DNA of 64,000 bases from Populus alba (lineage: Eukaryota; Streptophyta; Magnoliopsida; Malpighiales; Salicaceae), in assembly GCF_005239225.2 (NCBI RefSeq), contig NC_133284.1, positions 50,252,697 to 50,316,696 of the forward strand. Reading direction: 5' to 3'. The notes beneath the pieces were generated by a model. It made no database searches and was not told the origin of the DNA. It saw only the letters and a program-made list of their open reading frames with translations. Below are positions 36,751 to 48,800 of the stretch, piece by piece. The translations under genes were made by a program, and so were the position numbers. The first letter of the stretch is position 1, and each line of letters begins with the position of its first letter.

Positions 36751-37026
36751 TTTACATCTGTTTATATTATATAATATATATCTTTGATCTTTTCATAAAC
36801 TCAGTATAAAGGCTGGAAACCTATGACCCGATCTTTTAGATCATTCTAAGGTATAACAACGCCACGTACTGAGTATTATTATTACTATTACTACTACTAT
36901 TGTTATTATTGTTGTTATTGTTGTTGTTGGTGTTGTGTTGTTATTTATAATTTATACAATTAACCTCTCTGTGGTTCGACCCCGGTCTTGCCGGGTTATT
37001 TATTACTTCGACACTCCTGCAGTTTG

Positions 37027-37394
37027 GAGAAGATATCAATCTTGTGGTCGTGTCAGTTTGCACCCAGTGCGGGTCTGCAACCCCTTAGCGTGCGATGCTA
37101 CAGACTTGCTTGCTTGGGTTTGCATCGCCCGCGGTCCTACAGACCCACTCGCCTGGGTTTGTAACTAGGCGCGCGGGTTTGGCCCTAGTGCTCAGAGCAT
37201 GGCAACCTAGCACCATGTGTCAGCAGCTTGGGTCCTACAGCCTGCCAAAACTTGCACTGATTGTTTTCTCCCTAACTATCCTTTCAATGCCATTTCATCT
37301 CAATAAAAAAGATAACCTCATCCTCCCTTTACAGTCCTTGCAACTCTCTGCTGCAAGGGCTGCTGTGTCATTACAGTACTCCAATCCACAAGAC
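37027..37394. repeat. GACCC-type repeat, right part, and spacer
   Basis: Continues the repeat broken by the solo LTR: TGCTTGGGTTTGCATCGCCC, GACCCACTCGCCTGGGTTTG and CGCGGGTTTGGCCC. From 37260 it becomes ordinary mixed sequence. The 104-codon frame here crosses repeat units and is not credible as a gene. Confidence 0.55.
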
Positions 37395-38430
37395 TTTGTG
37401 TCTTGGTAAACAGTAGCAAGGGCACTGATCCCTTTGAGTATATTGTATAATTTATGTTTTGAATATATGTTTTATATATATAATTTCATCCTTCAATATT
37501 TGATTTATTGAAGATTGAATTTCATGATTTTTAGTGCTATGCTATGTGATTATTTTAGTTTCATAACCCAAGTCATAGATTTAACGAGTCACCTAGATTG
37601 ACTCGAGTTTTTTTTAAATAATATTTTTTTTTTTCAGTTTCATCATGTAACATCTTCAACATTAGGTTTGATTAGGAATTAGACCTTGTCATTTATTTCA
37701 CTTTGTTTTCTATGAGGTTATCTTGATTTTATGACCTGGGTCACGAGTTTTGCGAGTTAACCCGGGTAAACTTAGGTTATTTTATTGTGTTTTTTTAATT
37801 TAATTTCATCATTTAACAATGAGTTTATTGTAAATTATGCTTCATAATTTATTCAATATGCTTTTATAGGGCCATATCAATCTTATGACCTCGATTACGA
37901 GCTTACCAAGTTAACCTAGAATGACTCAAGTTGTTTTCTTGATTTATTTTATATGAGTTTATCCTGCTATCATGACTCAGATCATGGGTTTGGTGGGTTA
38001 ACCCGAGTGGACTTGAGTTGTTGTTTGTATCATTTTTTAAATTTATTCCTTCAACATTGAATTGATTGAGAATTATACAAAATAATTTATTTCAATTTAT
38101 TTTTTATGGGGTTATCCTAGTCTCATAATCTGAGTCATGGATTTGGAAAGCCGACTTGTATTTTTTTTTTTGTCTATTTCTTAATTATTTTTCAATTCCA
38201 TCATTTAATAGTAAGTGGATTGAGAATTAAACTTTATATTTTATTTTAATTTGTTTTACATGGGGTTAACATAATCTTATGATCGGGTCATGGATTTGAA
38301 AGGTTAACGTGGATCAATCCAATATGTTGTCGTCTCAATGTTTTTTTTAAAGGATGTCGTCTTGAATCATTTTTAGTCAAACTATGTTTTCGCACAGTTG
38401 TCTAAGTTATTTTTGAGCTCCTCAAGTTGA
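37395..38430 (+). repeat. Dispersed element built of ~150-bp units (plus orientation)
   Basis: Units contain CTTCAACATTG-ATTGATTGAGAATTA, then GGGGTTATC-TAGTCTCATGAC-TGGGTCA, then GGGTTAACCCGAGTGACT. Landmarks recur at about 37493, 37664, 37812, 38053 and 38200. The right end (GGATCAATCCAATATGTTGTCGTC...) is also found, reverse-complemented, at 43150 and 45240 and, directly, near 58250. It appears to be a defined dispersed family with internal tandem repeats. Confidence 0.65.
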
Positions 38431-38439
38431 CTGAATTAC

Positions 38440-38860
38440 ATCGGACCAGCTCCCATTCAATTTAGTTTTTTTTACTACAAAATATTAGCTATGCATGACT
38501 TTTTTTTATATTTTTAAAAAATAATAATCTAGCCTTCAACATAGCTTAAAACAACTATCTAGTGATATACCAGAAGTTAAATGCAAGATACACGAAGTTG
38601 TACAGGAAAAGCATTCATATCATGTTATTCACATTACTTTACAGTTAAATGAATTTGGATATCTAAAGCTCAAATCATTTCAGAAATTATGATGATAGTC
38701 ATGAAAGAATTGGAAATAGCGTCATTTTTTCTCTTTCAAATTAATTATTACCACATATATTCCCTTTTAATTCGGTATTAGGATAACATTCTACAATATT
38801 AAATATAAAAATTATAAATAATAATTCCATTTTCATTTAAAAGATTTTTCATAATAAAAA
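38440..38860. other. AT-rich intergenic, nothing recognised
   Basis: No frame, repeat or RNA gene noticed. Confidence 0.45.
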
Positions 38861-39300
38861 CAATCATCTATGAGCCAGAAACCAAAAGAAAAAAAAATTG
38901 TGCAGACAAACTGAGCACAAGTCTCAAGATGTGGGCAAAAGCGTAATTTCAATTCGTGGGCGCGTGGGATTGGGTTTGTTCTGGACCTGGACAGTGTTGT
39001 TGAGCAGTGTTTCTTGTAGGGACCTGAAATGTGGGTCCCAGATATAAGCACTGCGGGAGCGGGTTATTATAAATACAAGTGATGATGGATGATTCTCTAC
39101 GACACATTTCACAGGGACGGCATTGCTGAACATTCTTGGACCCGTTGATAGGATATGATTCGATGTATTAAATGGCTGTGATCAGCAGTTGGTGATCCAT
39201 GGTTGATCTTGAAGTTCATTTAACCGTGCCTTGATCAAGAATTTGATGTATTAAACACTTCTTAAAACCTTCATTGGCTTAGCCGGCACTTCTTGTGGCA
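38861..39300. other. Isolated GC-richer island with a TATA-like motif
   Basis: Contains GTGGGCGCGTGGGATTGGG, GGGACC...GGTCCC (inverted arms at about 39019-39039) and TTATTATAAATACAAG near 39063-39078, oriented as a plus-strand promoter. No downstream reading frame of gene quality. It could be a relic promoter or a non-coding transcript start. Confidence 0.3.
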
Positions 39301-40275
39301 TTTTTTTAAAATTGTTTTGTCGTTGAAAGAGAGCGCTGCTCTTTATTTGAATATATATATATATCTGTTGGGACTAACATATCAAAAGAGAAGCCAATAG
39401 CAACAAAGAAAGAGGGAGTTTGTTGAAAAAAAAAAGAGAAAAAATTAGGGACTTGGAATGAGTAAATTATGACATATATATAAAAAATTATTTTCGTTTA
39501 TATTTATGAATTTGCTCCCTTGAATAGATCAACTCAACTCCTTTAATTTGATATCAAAATCTTTAGGCAATTTGTCTATATCATGAGAAATTTATTTGGA
39601 GTAAACTAATTAAAACAATTCATGTATTTTAAAAATAATCTAAGTTTATTAATTTTTTTATTAAATAAATGATTTAAGAGTTACTTATCATTTACTAACA
39701 AAACATCAATTTTTTTTTTTAAATCTTGTTTTTGTTAAATGTGCGCTAAATAACTGATATTTTTCCATTAACTACATACGCGTTCATATGATAATGTATA
39801 ATATTTTTTTTTTAAATAATTTATTTCGAAATATATCAAAATATTGTTTTTTAGATTTTAAATAAATATTAAATATAATTGTATTTAAATTCCATTAGAA
39901 CTTGAAAAAAATCAAAATAAAATCATCGTTTGTTAATCACCATAAAAATTTATAATGATTAATTGCAAACTTTTAACTTAAATCTTCAGAAAACATTAGA
40001 AAAAAACATTAAATTAATTTTTTTAAAAATAAATTTACTTTTAAAGCACATTCAAATACACTTAAAAACACAATATCAAATAGATACATATATGTCAAGA
40101 TATAAATTGTTTTTAAAAATATTACCATGTAACAAAAAATAAGAGTACATTCTAAGAACATGTTGCACACCGAATTAATTAAAATTAATTAATTTTTACA
40201 TGATTTTTTTTAATTTCTTTAATTACATCATTTTTTTAATACAAAAGAGTTATCTTAACACAAAATTATCTTGTA
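39301..40275. other. AT-rich intergenic, nothing recognised
   Basis: Dense A/T runs and an (AT)n run near 39352-39362. No gene-like signal. Confidence 0.5.
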
Positions 40276-40516
40276 AGGCTGCATTTGTTTTTCATCAGCT
40301 TTTGAAAAAAATTAAAATTAAAATTTTTTTTATCGCTTCAACTTAATATATTTTTGGTGTTTTCAAATTATTTTGATATGCTGATATTAAAAATAAAAAA
40401 AATTATTTTGGTGCATTTCCAAGTACAAAACACTTTGAAAAGCAACCGCAACCACATTTGTATCAAATATTTTATACATATTTTTTTGCTACACATAAAC
40501 TTACCAAACACGTATC
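40276..40516. mobile_element. AT-rich MITE-like element
   Basis: Left end GCTGCATTTGTTTTTCATCAGC, core TTTTGATATGCTGATATTAAA, right end ACCAAACACGTATC. The reverse complement of the right end gives the GTGTTTGGT terminus shared with the copies at 1393 and 23415. Confidence 0.5.
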
Positions 40517-41754
40517 TAAACCCAACTAGTCATAGCTAACCACACTTTTTTAAAACTTATTTTTTTTTAAATCACAAAAATTACCTAAAAAACAAACACA
40601 TTCTAATACAAACAAATAAAGTTTTGATGAAGTGGCATTTATAAATTAAGTTTGAAAATGTTGATAGCAATGGGGGGTTATGGTGTGTTTACTTATAGTA
40701 ATTATCAAATAATTATTTTAAAATATTTTGGGACTATTTAGAAATGTGGTTAATGTTATTTTTTAAAATATTAATACTTCTCTTTGAATTTTTTTCATTT
40801 AGCCTTTTTTTAAATCGCCTTTTTAATTTTCTTGTTTTTTTAAGTATTTTGTAAGTATTTAATTTTTAAAGAGATTTTTCTAATTTATCTTTATTTTTAA
40901 GAATAAAAATATTTATTTTTGGATAATATTTTTAATGAGTGCAACCTTGCAAGATATATTTTTTTATTTAATTTAATACAATCAATTTTATGTATGTTTA
41001 TTTTTACAATCACTTGATTAAACAAAAAATTAATTTTAATAATCAAAGTCATTAAACACAATCAGGTAAATGAACCATATTACGAGATTAAATATCTTAA
41101 TCTACATCCGCCCCTTGACTTTTCCAGATTTGTATTTAGTTATTGTTAATGTTTTATTTATTTATTTGTTGAAATAGATGGTTCTTAATTTATTTAATTA
41201 GATGCATATATTTTTTTTTTAATTTACACTTGATTTTTTTTTATGTAAGAAAATATATCAAAAACTTTTATATGTTTAATTTTTTTTGTTGATAAAAAAA
41301 TACCCGGTCCTTAGCAAAGAGTGAGTAAAATAGCCATTAATTATAACCACCACTAATCGAACTCTCTTTTCTCTCACTTAAAAATACCCTAAAACCTACC
41401 TTTTTGTTTTGTAAGCAACTGTAAAATAACTAGCAATTAATTTTTCTGTAAATATATTACTATTTTTGATTAAACCCAATAGAAACAATGTAAACAGAAA
41501 TAATTATAATTAACAATTAATACATCTACAATTACGATAATATAATTAAATTACCAAACAATTTATAATATATAAATAGTTAAACAATCAAAATTATTTC
41601 ACTTCCATAATACAGGGGCAGACGTCTAATTAATTTGTGTGCTTTTAATTTTCTTATTTCCTCTGTATTTTATTGTACATGCAGCAGTAATGTTTTCGCT
41701 TACCCGTGAAGCCATTGGCCTGCATGCACCCAAAAAAAAAAAAAAAAAAAAATG
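40517..41754. other. AT-rich intergenic, nothing recognised
   Basis: No reading frame or named repeat. Small base-balanced patches near 41340 and 41620-41720. Confidence 0.5.
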
Positions 41755-42772
41755 AAATGAGAATGTCTCTTTAAAGCCATTAGCCTGCAAATGTTGATGT
41801 CAGTAGCTTACTTCAAAAGTAGACCAAATTTAAAGCAACGAATGTCTTTTTTCTTTTCTTTTCTTTTCTTTTCTTTTCTTTATGGGCAAATCATATTCCT
41901 TGAGTGGGATATAGGGACAATCATATAGCTCGAGTTTCATCCTTGGAAGTGCCAGAGAGTGTTCTTCATTTAATTAATTGTTGTCTTCTTTTCAGCTCCT
42001 TTCGTTATTTTCCCCTAATCATCATTTTCAAAAAGAAAAAAAAAAAAAAAAACCTTGAGAGATCATAATTATAGCACCACTACATACATTATATTTCCGT
42101 GATCGTGAATCTTCCGATCGTTCCTGTCTCGACTACAAGGTGTGTATTTCTACTCATTCTTGTGTTATTTGTTTTTGTTTTTATATTATATTATTATGTG
42201 TTCATGAAGAAAGAAAGTGAAATATTTGTTCAATTTAATCTCTATTTTCTCCTACCAGACTCACTCAATTTCTGTATGCAAGTTTATATCGAAGTCTATC
42301 TTGTTGTGGGGTTAAATAATTGTAAATACAGATCAAATACCCATTATTAAAAAGATTATGATGTTTTAATTTATTAGTCAAATAGAAAAATAATTAGTTT
42401 TAAAATCTTCTTAATAATACATATATAAAATTAAATTAAGACTTTAATCTTGATAACTAACATTTTGAACTTTTACCTTAAATTTGATACGGATGTAAAA
42501 GCTACAAATTCACAAGAATAAAATTTCTTTGTGTTTGGTGGATTAAAGTAGGGTAATGGTCTAAATAATAGTACTCTTGTAAAAGTTGGATTTATCAGTG
42601 CATAGCTAGCTTTCACCACCCTAATTTGATCTTTACACCATCGTTTCTTCTTCTTCTTCTTCTTCTTCTTCTTCTTCTTTATTATATCACTTATGGTTTT
42701 TTTATTTATTGGAAAGCCCAAAAATCCACGAAATTCATAGTAAGAACAGACCTTCCCATTACTTAATAACTG
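41755..42772. repeat. Older, partial upstream copy of the 2.1-kb duplication
   Basis: 41828-41970 resembles 44570-44700 (AAATTTAAAG-AA-GAAT, GGACAATCATA, TCCTTG-AAGTG--AGAGAGT, TTCA-TTAATTAATTG). It includes a (TTTTC)n run at 41845-41881 and a (TTC)n run at 42645-42679. The DNA at 42735-42772 leads directly into copy 1. Confidence 0.5.
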
Positions 42773-44860
42773 ATGAAATTAGAGTCATTTTAATCAAATC
42801 ATCTTCAATAGATAAAGCTACAATGTAATTATTTGTTAGGCTAAGCGTATTTTTATATTCATAGTTCCAGTTAAATTCTAAATACTATAAATCTAAAAGG
42901 ATTTCTATGATGTTAAGAGAAATATTCCCTTTTAGCCAACACTACGAAATTTTCTGCTCTAGGTTGGGAGTCCAATCAATTTTTTTAAAAGTAAAAAAAA
43001 TATCTAGGTGTACCTAACATGTTTTTTAGCAGGAAAAAACTGTGGGAGTTAGAGTGATTTAGTTGATTTTATAGATCTGAAGACAATACAAATGAGTGGT
43101 AAAATAATAGTTTAACTAAAAAAAATCATGAAGATATATTTTTTTAAAAAATATTAAGACGACAACATATTAGATTGACTTGAATTTACTCGAATCAACT
43201 TATGTTAACCTGTCAAGTCTCCAATCTAAATTATAAGACCCTAATAATCCTATAGAAGACAAATAAGAAAAAAAATTAACCTAAAATTCCAATCAATTCA
43301 ATATTATACGATGAAATTGAATTTTTTTTAGAAAAAAAGGACACAAAAAACCCTGGACCTGAGTCTACCTGATTTGACCGACCAAACTCGTGACCCGAGT
43401 TATGAGGCTGAGATAACCTCAAATAAAAAAAAATAAAATAAATTCAAGCTCCATTCTCAATCAACCCAATATTAAAAGTTGAAATTAAAAAAAAATTCAA
43501 TTGAAAAAAGGATAAAAAAAAAAATCCTAAGGCAACTTGGCTAACATGTGACCAGAATCATGAGACCATGACAAACCCATAGAAAGCAAATAAAAAAAAA
43601 TTATGAAGCTTAATTTTCAATCAACCCAATGTTAAAGGAATGAATTGAAAAAAAAATCAATTAAAAAAACTCGTGATTTAAGTTATGAAACCATGATAAT
43701 TCCATAGGAAAAAATTAATGAATATTAAACCTAATTCCTAGTCAACCTGGTATTGAAGGATGAAGTTCAGAAAAAAGAAATGACAAAAAATATATAAAAA
43801 AATAACTTAAATGAACTTAGATTAACCTATAAAACCCAGATAATGAGACTAGAATAACTCAATAAAAAGTAAGTTGAAACAAATTATAAAATTCAATACC
43901 CATTAAACCCAATATTAAAGGATAAAATTAAAAAATAAAAGTTTGAACTAAAAAAAAAAACTTGAGGATTAAATTGAAAAAGGCCAAAGCATCTTACTAT
44001 TCATTGCTCTAGTAAAATGTCAAAACCTCTTATTATATGTTAATTATTCGATTGTATGGTTAGTCTACGAGAAATAAAATTCTTATAAATTCCCTAGTTA
44101 ATGCAAAATAGAGTGTAGACTTTTTAACAATATATAAAATATTACACTAGAATCCTGACCACGAAATAAAAATTAATCCAAACATTTTTAATGAATTATT
44201 CTAAAACACAATAATCTCTCTCTCTCTCTCTCTCCGCCTGTCTATCTCTCTATTTATCTATAAAACTTGATAGAATAACTGTTTATTATGCCTTGTTTAG
44301 TGTACTTCTATCCAGGATGACTTTAAGTTGCAACTTATTATTATTATTATTATTATTATTATAAATTTCATGTTTGATTTGAAAAATTGATTTCTTTTTG
44401 CTAAAAATATGTTTTATATATGCTGATGTTTTTTTTTGCTGATCCATTCATCAAGCCTTTAGCCTTATATGTTAATATAAGAAAAAATAATGAAAGTAGA
44501 TCAAATTTCAAATGCAGATCCCTTTTAGTTTGAATATTTTTAGCTTTGGCCTTCTTTGGCAAATCAAATTTAAAGTAAGGAATTTCTTTTAGCTTTTATG
44601 GATATATCATAAGGATAGTCATACGCAAGTTACTATTAGATGCTAGCTCTAGTTTGATCCTTGCAAGTGGGAGAGAGAGTCCTTAATTCAATTAATTATT
44701 TACTCCTTTGAAGACTCCTTTTTTTATTCTATACAAAAAAAACTTTTCTTTTTTGGGGAGAGAGTTTCATATAATATAATTCAAGTGAAAGATTTGATTT
44801 TAACTATAAATATATACTTAGAGTTACAAACATTAAATTAAAATCATACATTCAAATTTA
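42773..44860. repeat. Copy 1 of a ~2.1-kb tandem duplication
   Basis: Begins GAAATTAGAGTCATTTTAAT and ends CATTCAAATTTACAG, joining copy 2 head to tail. The order of landmarks (AGGCTAAGCGTATTT; the ~150-bp-unit element in minus orientation at about 43130-44030; a CT run; CTTCTATCCAGGATGA; a TTA run; CATTCATCAAGCC) is identical in copy 2. Non-coding. Confidence 0.75.
43075..44030 (-). repeat. Dispersed ~150-bp-unit element, minus orientation (in copy 1)
   Basis: Reverse complement of the family at 37395-38430: AACATATTAGATTGACTTG marks one end; CAATCAACCCAATATTAAA and GTGACCCGAGTTATGAGGCT recur through it. Confidence 0.6.
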
Positions 44861-47066
44861 CAGAAATTAGAGTCATTTTAATCAAATCATCTTCAATAAA
44901 TGAAGCTATTATGTAATTATTTGCAAGGCTAAGCGTATTTGTATATTCATAATTCCTCTTAAATTCTAAATACTATAAATCTACAAGAATTTGTATGATG
45001 TTAAGAGAAATGTCCCCTTTTTCTTGAGCGACGCTGTGAGTCAAATTAATTTTTTTTAAAAAATATCTAAACACACTTAACATATTTTTTAGCAAAAAAA
45101 AAAACGATGTAGGGGTTGAGCAAAGTAAATTTAAGAAAAGTGTGATTAGTTAGATTTAGATCCAAAGACAATCTAAATAAGTGGTAAGAATATAACATGA
45201 CTAAAAAAATTAAGACAATGTTATTTTTTTAAAAGAAAATATTAAGACAATAATATATTGGATTGACTTGGATTTACTCTGATCAACTTAGGTTAATCTG
45301 CCAAGTCTTTGACCTAAGTCATAAGACTCTAATAACCCTATAGAAAATAAATAAATTATTAGCCTAATTTCCAATCAACTCAATAATATTGCATGATGAA
45401 ATTGAAAAAAAAAAATCAATTAAAAAAGGACACAAAAAACCACCCGAGTTAACTAACCAAATCCGTGACCCGAGTCATGAGGCTGTAATAACCTTAAAGA
45501 AAGAAAAAAAATAAAATAAAATTATGAAGCCTAATTTTCAATCAACTCAATATTGAAGGATGAAATTAAAAAAAAAAAGAAACAATAAGGCAACTGGGCT
45601 AACCCGCGACTAGAATTGTGAGACTATGATAAACTAATAGAAAATAAATAAAAAATTTAAAAAGCTCAATTCCCAATCAACCCAATGTTAAGGAATAAAG
45701 TGAAAAAAAAGTCAATTAAAAAATGTCTCGGGTCAACTCAGGTTAACCTGTCAAATTCAGGTCTTAAGACCGAGATAAATCTACAGAAAAAAAAATATTA
45801 TGATGTCAAATTCTCAATAAACCCAATGTTGGAGGATGAAATTGAAAAAGAATATTCAATTAAATAAAAAAAGGTTAAAAAAACCCAAGTTAACTTGGCT
45901 AACATGTAAAACTTGCGACCTAAGTCATGAAACTATGATAATTTCTTAGTAAAAATAAATGAATATGAAACCCAATTCTCAATTAACCTAAAATTGAAGG
46001 ATGAAGTTAAAAAGAAAATCAACTAAAAAAACAACAAAAAATGACTCGAATCAACCTAAATTAATCTACCAAACTTGGGTAATGAGACTAGAAGAAGTAA
46101 TTGAACCAAATTACGAAATCCAATAACTATTAAACCCAACATTGAATGATGAAATTGCAAAAACAAAAGTTTGAACTTGAAAAAAACTTGAGGATTAAAT
46201 TAAAAGGGCCACATCATTTCACTATTCATTGCTATAGTGAAAATTCAAGACCTTTTCGTATATTTTAATTATTCAATTGTATGGTTAGTCTATGAGAAAT
46301 AAAATTCTTATAAATTCCCTAGTTAATCCAAAATAGAGTGTACACCTTTTAATAATATATAAAATATTACACAAGAATCGTGACCATGAAATAAATATTA
46401 ATCCAAATATTTTAATGAACTATTCTAAAACACAATAATTTATCCTTCTCTCTCTCTCTATTTATCTATCTATCTACAAAATCTAGATAGAATAACTGTT
46501 TATTATGTCTTGTTTAGTGTACTTCTATCCAGGATGAAGTTATTTACTCAAGTTGCAACTTATTATTATTATTATTATTAGAAATTTCATGTTTGATTTG
46601 AAAGGTTGATTTCTTTTTGATAAAAATATGTTTTATATATGCTGATATTTTTATTTTTGCTGATCCATTCATCAAGCCCTTAGCCTTATATGTTAATATA
46701 AGAAAAAAAAATGAAAGTAGATCAAATTTGAAATACAAGATCCCTTTTAGTTTGAATATTTTTTAGCTTTGGCCTTCTTTGGCAAATCAAATTTAAAGTA
46801 AAGAATTTCTTTTAGCTTTAATGGATAATATCATAAGGATAGTCATAAGTTACTATTAGATGCTAGCTCTAGTTTGATCCTTGCAAGAGGGAGAGAGGGT
46901 CCTTAATTCAATTAAGTATTACTCCTTTGAATACTTTTTTTTTTTTGGAGAGAATTTCATATAATATAATTCAAGTGAAAGATTTGATTTCAACTATAAA
47001 TATGTATGGTTAAATAGGTACTTAGAGTTGCAAACATTGGATTAAAGTTATACATTCAAATTTACA
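44861..47066. repeat. Copy 2 of the ~2.1-kb tandem duplication
   Basis: The same landmarks as copy 1 sit 2.09 to 2.22 kb further on, so copy 2 has gained about 0.1 kb by indels. Divergence by eye is about ten per cent, so this is not a recent event or an assembly echo. It contains the minus-orientation dispersed element at about 45190-46240. Confidence 0.75.
45190..46240 (-). repeat. Dispersed ~150-bp-unit element, minus orientation (in copy 2)
   Basis: Duplicate of the element at 43075-44030, carried along by the tandem duplication. It has the same unit words (GTGACCCGAGTCATGAGGCT, CAATCAACCCAATGTTAAG). Confidence 0.6.
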
Positions 47067-47520
47067 GATTAATATTACATTTCAAGTTTTAGGAGATAAA
47101 TCTCTTAATTTACAAATAATTACATGGTCAAAGGTAAAAGGTAACTAAACCAATATCATTCTTGATGAAGAGCTTGATGGACGTAAAAATAGAAATTAAT
47201 ATGTACACATAAATATAAAAAAGTAGTAACAAACAATAACAATGACAGGTAATAATCTCCATGAAATTTATTTTGATACATAAAATTAGGCATAAACCTC
47301 TTTTACAACATACATTTTCCATTTATTACCAATATCCATCAAATATCCTATCCCATTTGTCGAGAATAATTTCATCTTAAAAATCTCAACACAACTCAAT
47401 GATTTTTGAACACCATCTCCTTATAAATCAATTCTTATTTGATACCAAGATATTCCTCTCTTGGTATCAATAGCTTATGTCATTTTTTTGGAATAACTAA
47501 TTAATATTTTCCCTCTCATT
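47067..47520. other. AT-rich intergenic, nothing recognised
   Basis: Spacer between the 2.1-kb duplication and the next repeat cluster. No gene-like frame. Confidence 0.45.
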
Positions 47521-48190
47521 TCCTGGGAGGTAATTGTTGATACTAATGAATCTCATTAGTATCATTAGTCTCCCAATACTGGGTTAAACTAATCAATTAC
47601 ATTCATATGCCGATATCAATACAACCGATTGGTATCATTAATTATTCCTTCCCTATAATAGTTAATCAAATCTTATTCATATGTGGTTTACCATCAAAGT
47701 TGCCAATGTCAAGAACCCTTGACATCATTAGCCTTCTTACCTGGAGTAGCTAATCACACTAGAAATGATTGCTGATATCGATGTGATCCGTTGATATCAT
47801 TAACTATTCTTGACCCGATTAATTATTCTTGACCTGGAATAGTTAATCAACTTATTCTTTTCACTTAACCAGGAGTAACCATGACAATGTTAGTAATATT
47901 TACTAACATCATTAGTCACCTAGTTGCTCAGAATCGACTAATCAATTAAACAAATGTCGGCACCGATGAAACCCTATCGATACCATTAGCTATCCAAACC
48001 TGGATAGTTAATCAATGTCATTTGAAATGCCGGTACCAATGGAACCCCATTGATACCATTATTTATCCAAACCTGGATAGCTAATCAATGTCATTTGAAA
48101 TGCTGGTACCAATGAAACTCCATTGATACCATTAGCAATAAAAAATTGGATAGCTAATCAATGTCATCTGAATCTTCCATTCATACCGAT
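47520..48190. repeat. Tandem repeat, ~85-bp unit (GATACCATTAG...GGATAGTTAATCAATG)
   Basis: Best copies lie at about 47950-48180: ATTGATACCATTA, TATCCAAACCTGGATAG, TAATCAATGTCATTTGAAATG, CCGGTACCAATG. CCAAACCTGG is close to palindromic. Copies further left are more diverged (CATTAGTCTCCCAATACTGGG). Possibly part of a degraded LTR. Confidence 0.6.
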
Positions 48191-48229
48191 CCCTTTTTGT
48201 TTTTGTTATTAACATCTTATGCATTGTAG

Positions 48230-48800
48230 CCATGGTTGTCAAGTATCATTTGCACACATTCTTAATTATCAACACTATAGTCACTAAACATCATTTACAT
48301 AACCTTGGTCACCCTCATCATAGTGCCAAGTATCAATTTATACCTTTAGCCACCTTTATTATGGTGCTAAGTATCATTGTAATGTATCCTTAGCCACTAA
48401 CACTATGGTGACCAATTATCTATCACTTCTTCTTCAATCTTCAAGTCATTATGTATACCCAATTAATATTGAGGTATGTAAGATAATTACGTCTATTCTA
48501 TAGTTATCATGGTTAATTCCATACCTATCAATATAAGGTAATTGCATCCATCCTAATAATAATATAATTAATTTGATACATAACAATGCAAGCAAGGTAC
48601 TCATATTCATTCAAACATTATCCTAACTATTAGAGGTATATCATTGTACGTAAGGTATTCTTATTCATTCCAATAATATCATCACAAGTTTGATACATAT
48701 CAATGTACGTAAGGTACTCATATCCATTTTAATTATATTATAACTAGTCAATACACATCAAAGCACGCAAGGTACTCATATTCATTCCAATATTATCGAA
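48230..48800. repeat. Two short tandem arrays (TAGCCAC...TATGGTG; GTAAGGTACTCATATTCATTCC)
   Basis: 48235-48420 repeats a ~50-60-bp unit with CAAGTATCATT and AGCCACC. 48480-48800 repeats a ~65-bp unit with AAGGTACTCATATTCATTCCAA four or five times. Non-coding. Confidence 0.6.

Larger units (their letters stand above)
35262..37021 (+). mobile_element. Solo LTR of a second retrotransposon family, TSD GTTTG
   Basis: 1760 bp. It starts TGATTAGTACTTAAAAGTGC and ends CGACACTCCTGCA, with GTTTG at 35257-35261 and 37022-37026. The terminal stretch TGGTTCGACCCCGG near 36972 resembles known plant Ty3-type LTR ends. It contains an internal ~185-bp duplication (35515-35770, around GTCCAAATGACCTCCA), a strong TATAAAA at 35939-35945 that fits an LTR promoter in plus orientation, and a (CTA)n run at 36707-36741. 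No coding interior is present. Confidence 0.85.

Noticed and set aside
36972..36984. GGTTCGACCCC resembling the B box of a tRNA gene
   Set aside because: No A box or cloverleaf around it. It is part of the conserved 3' end of the solo LTR at 35262-37021.
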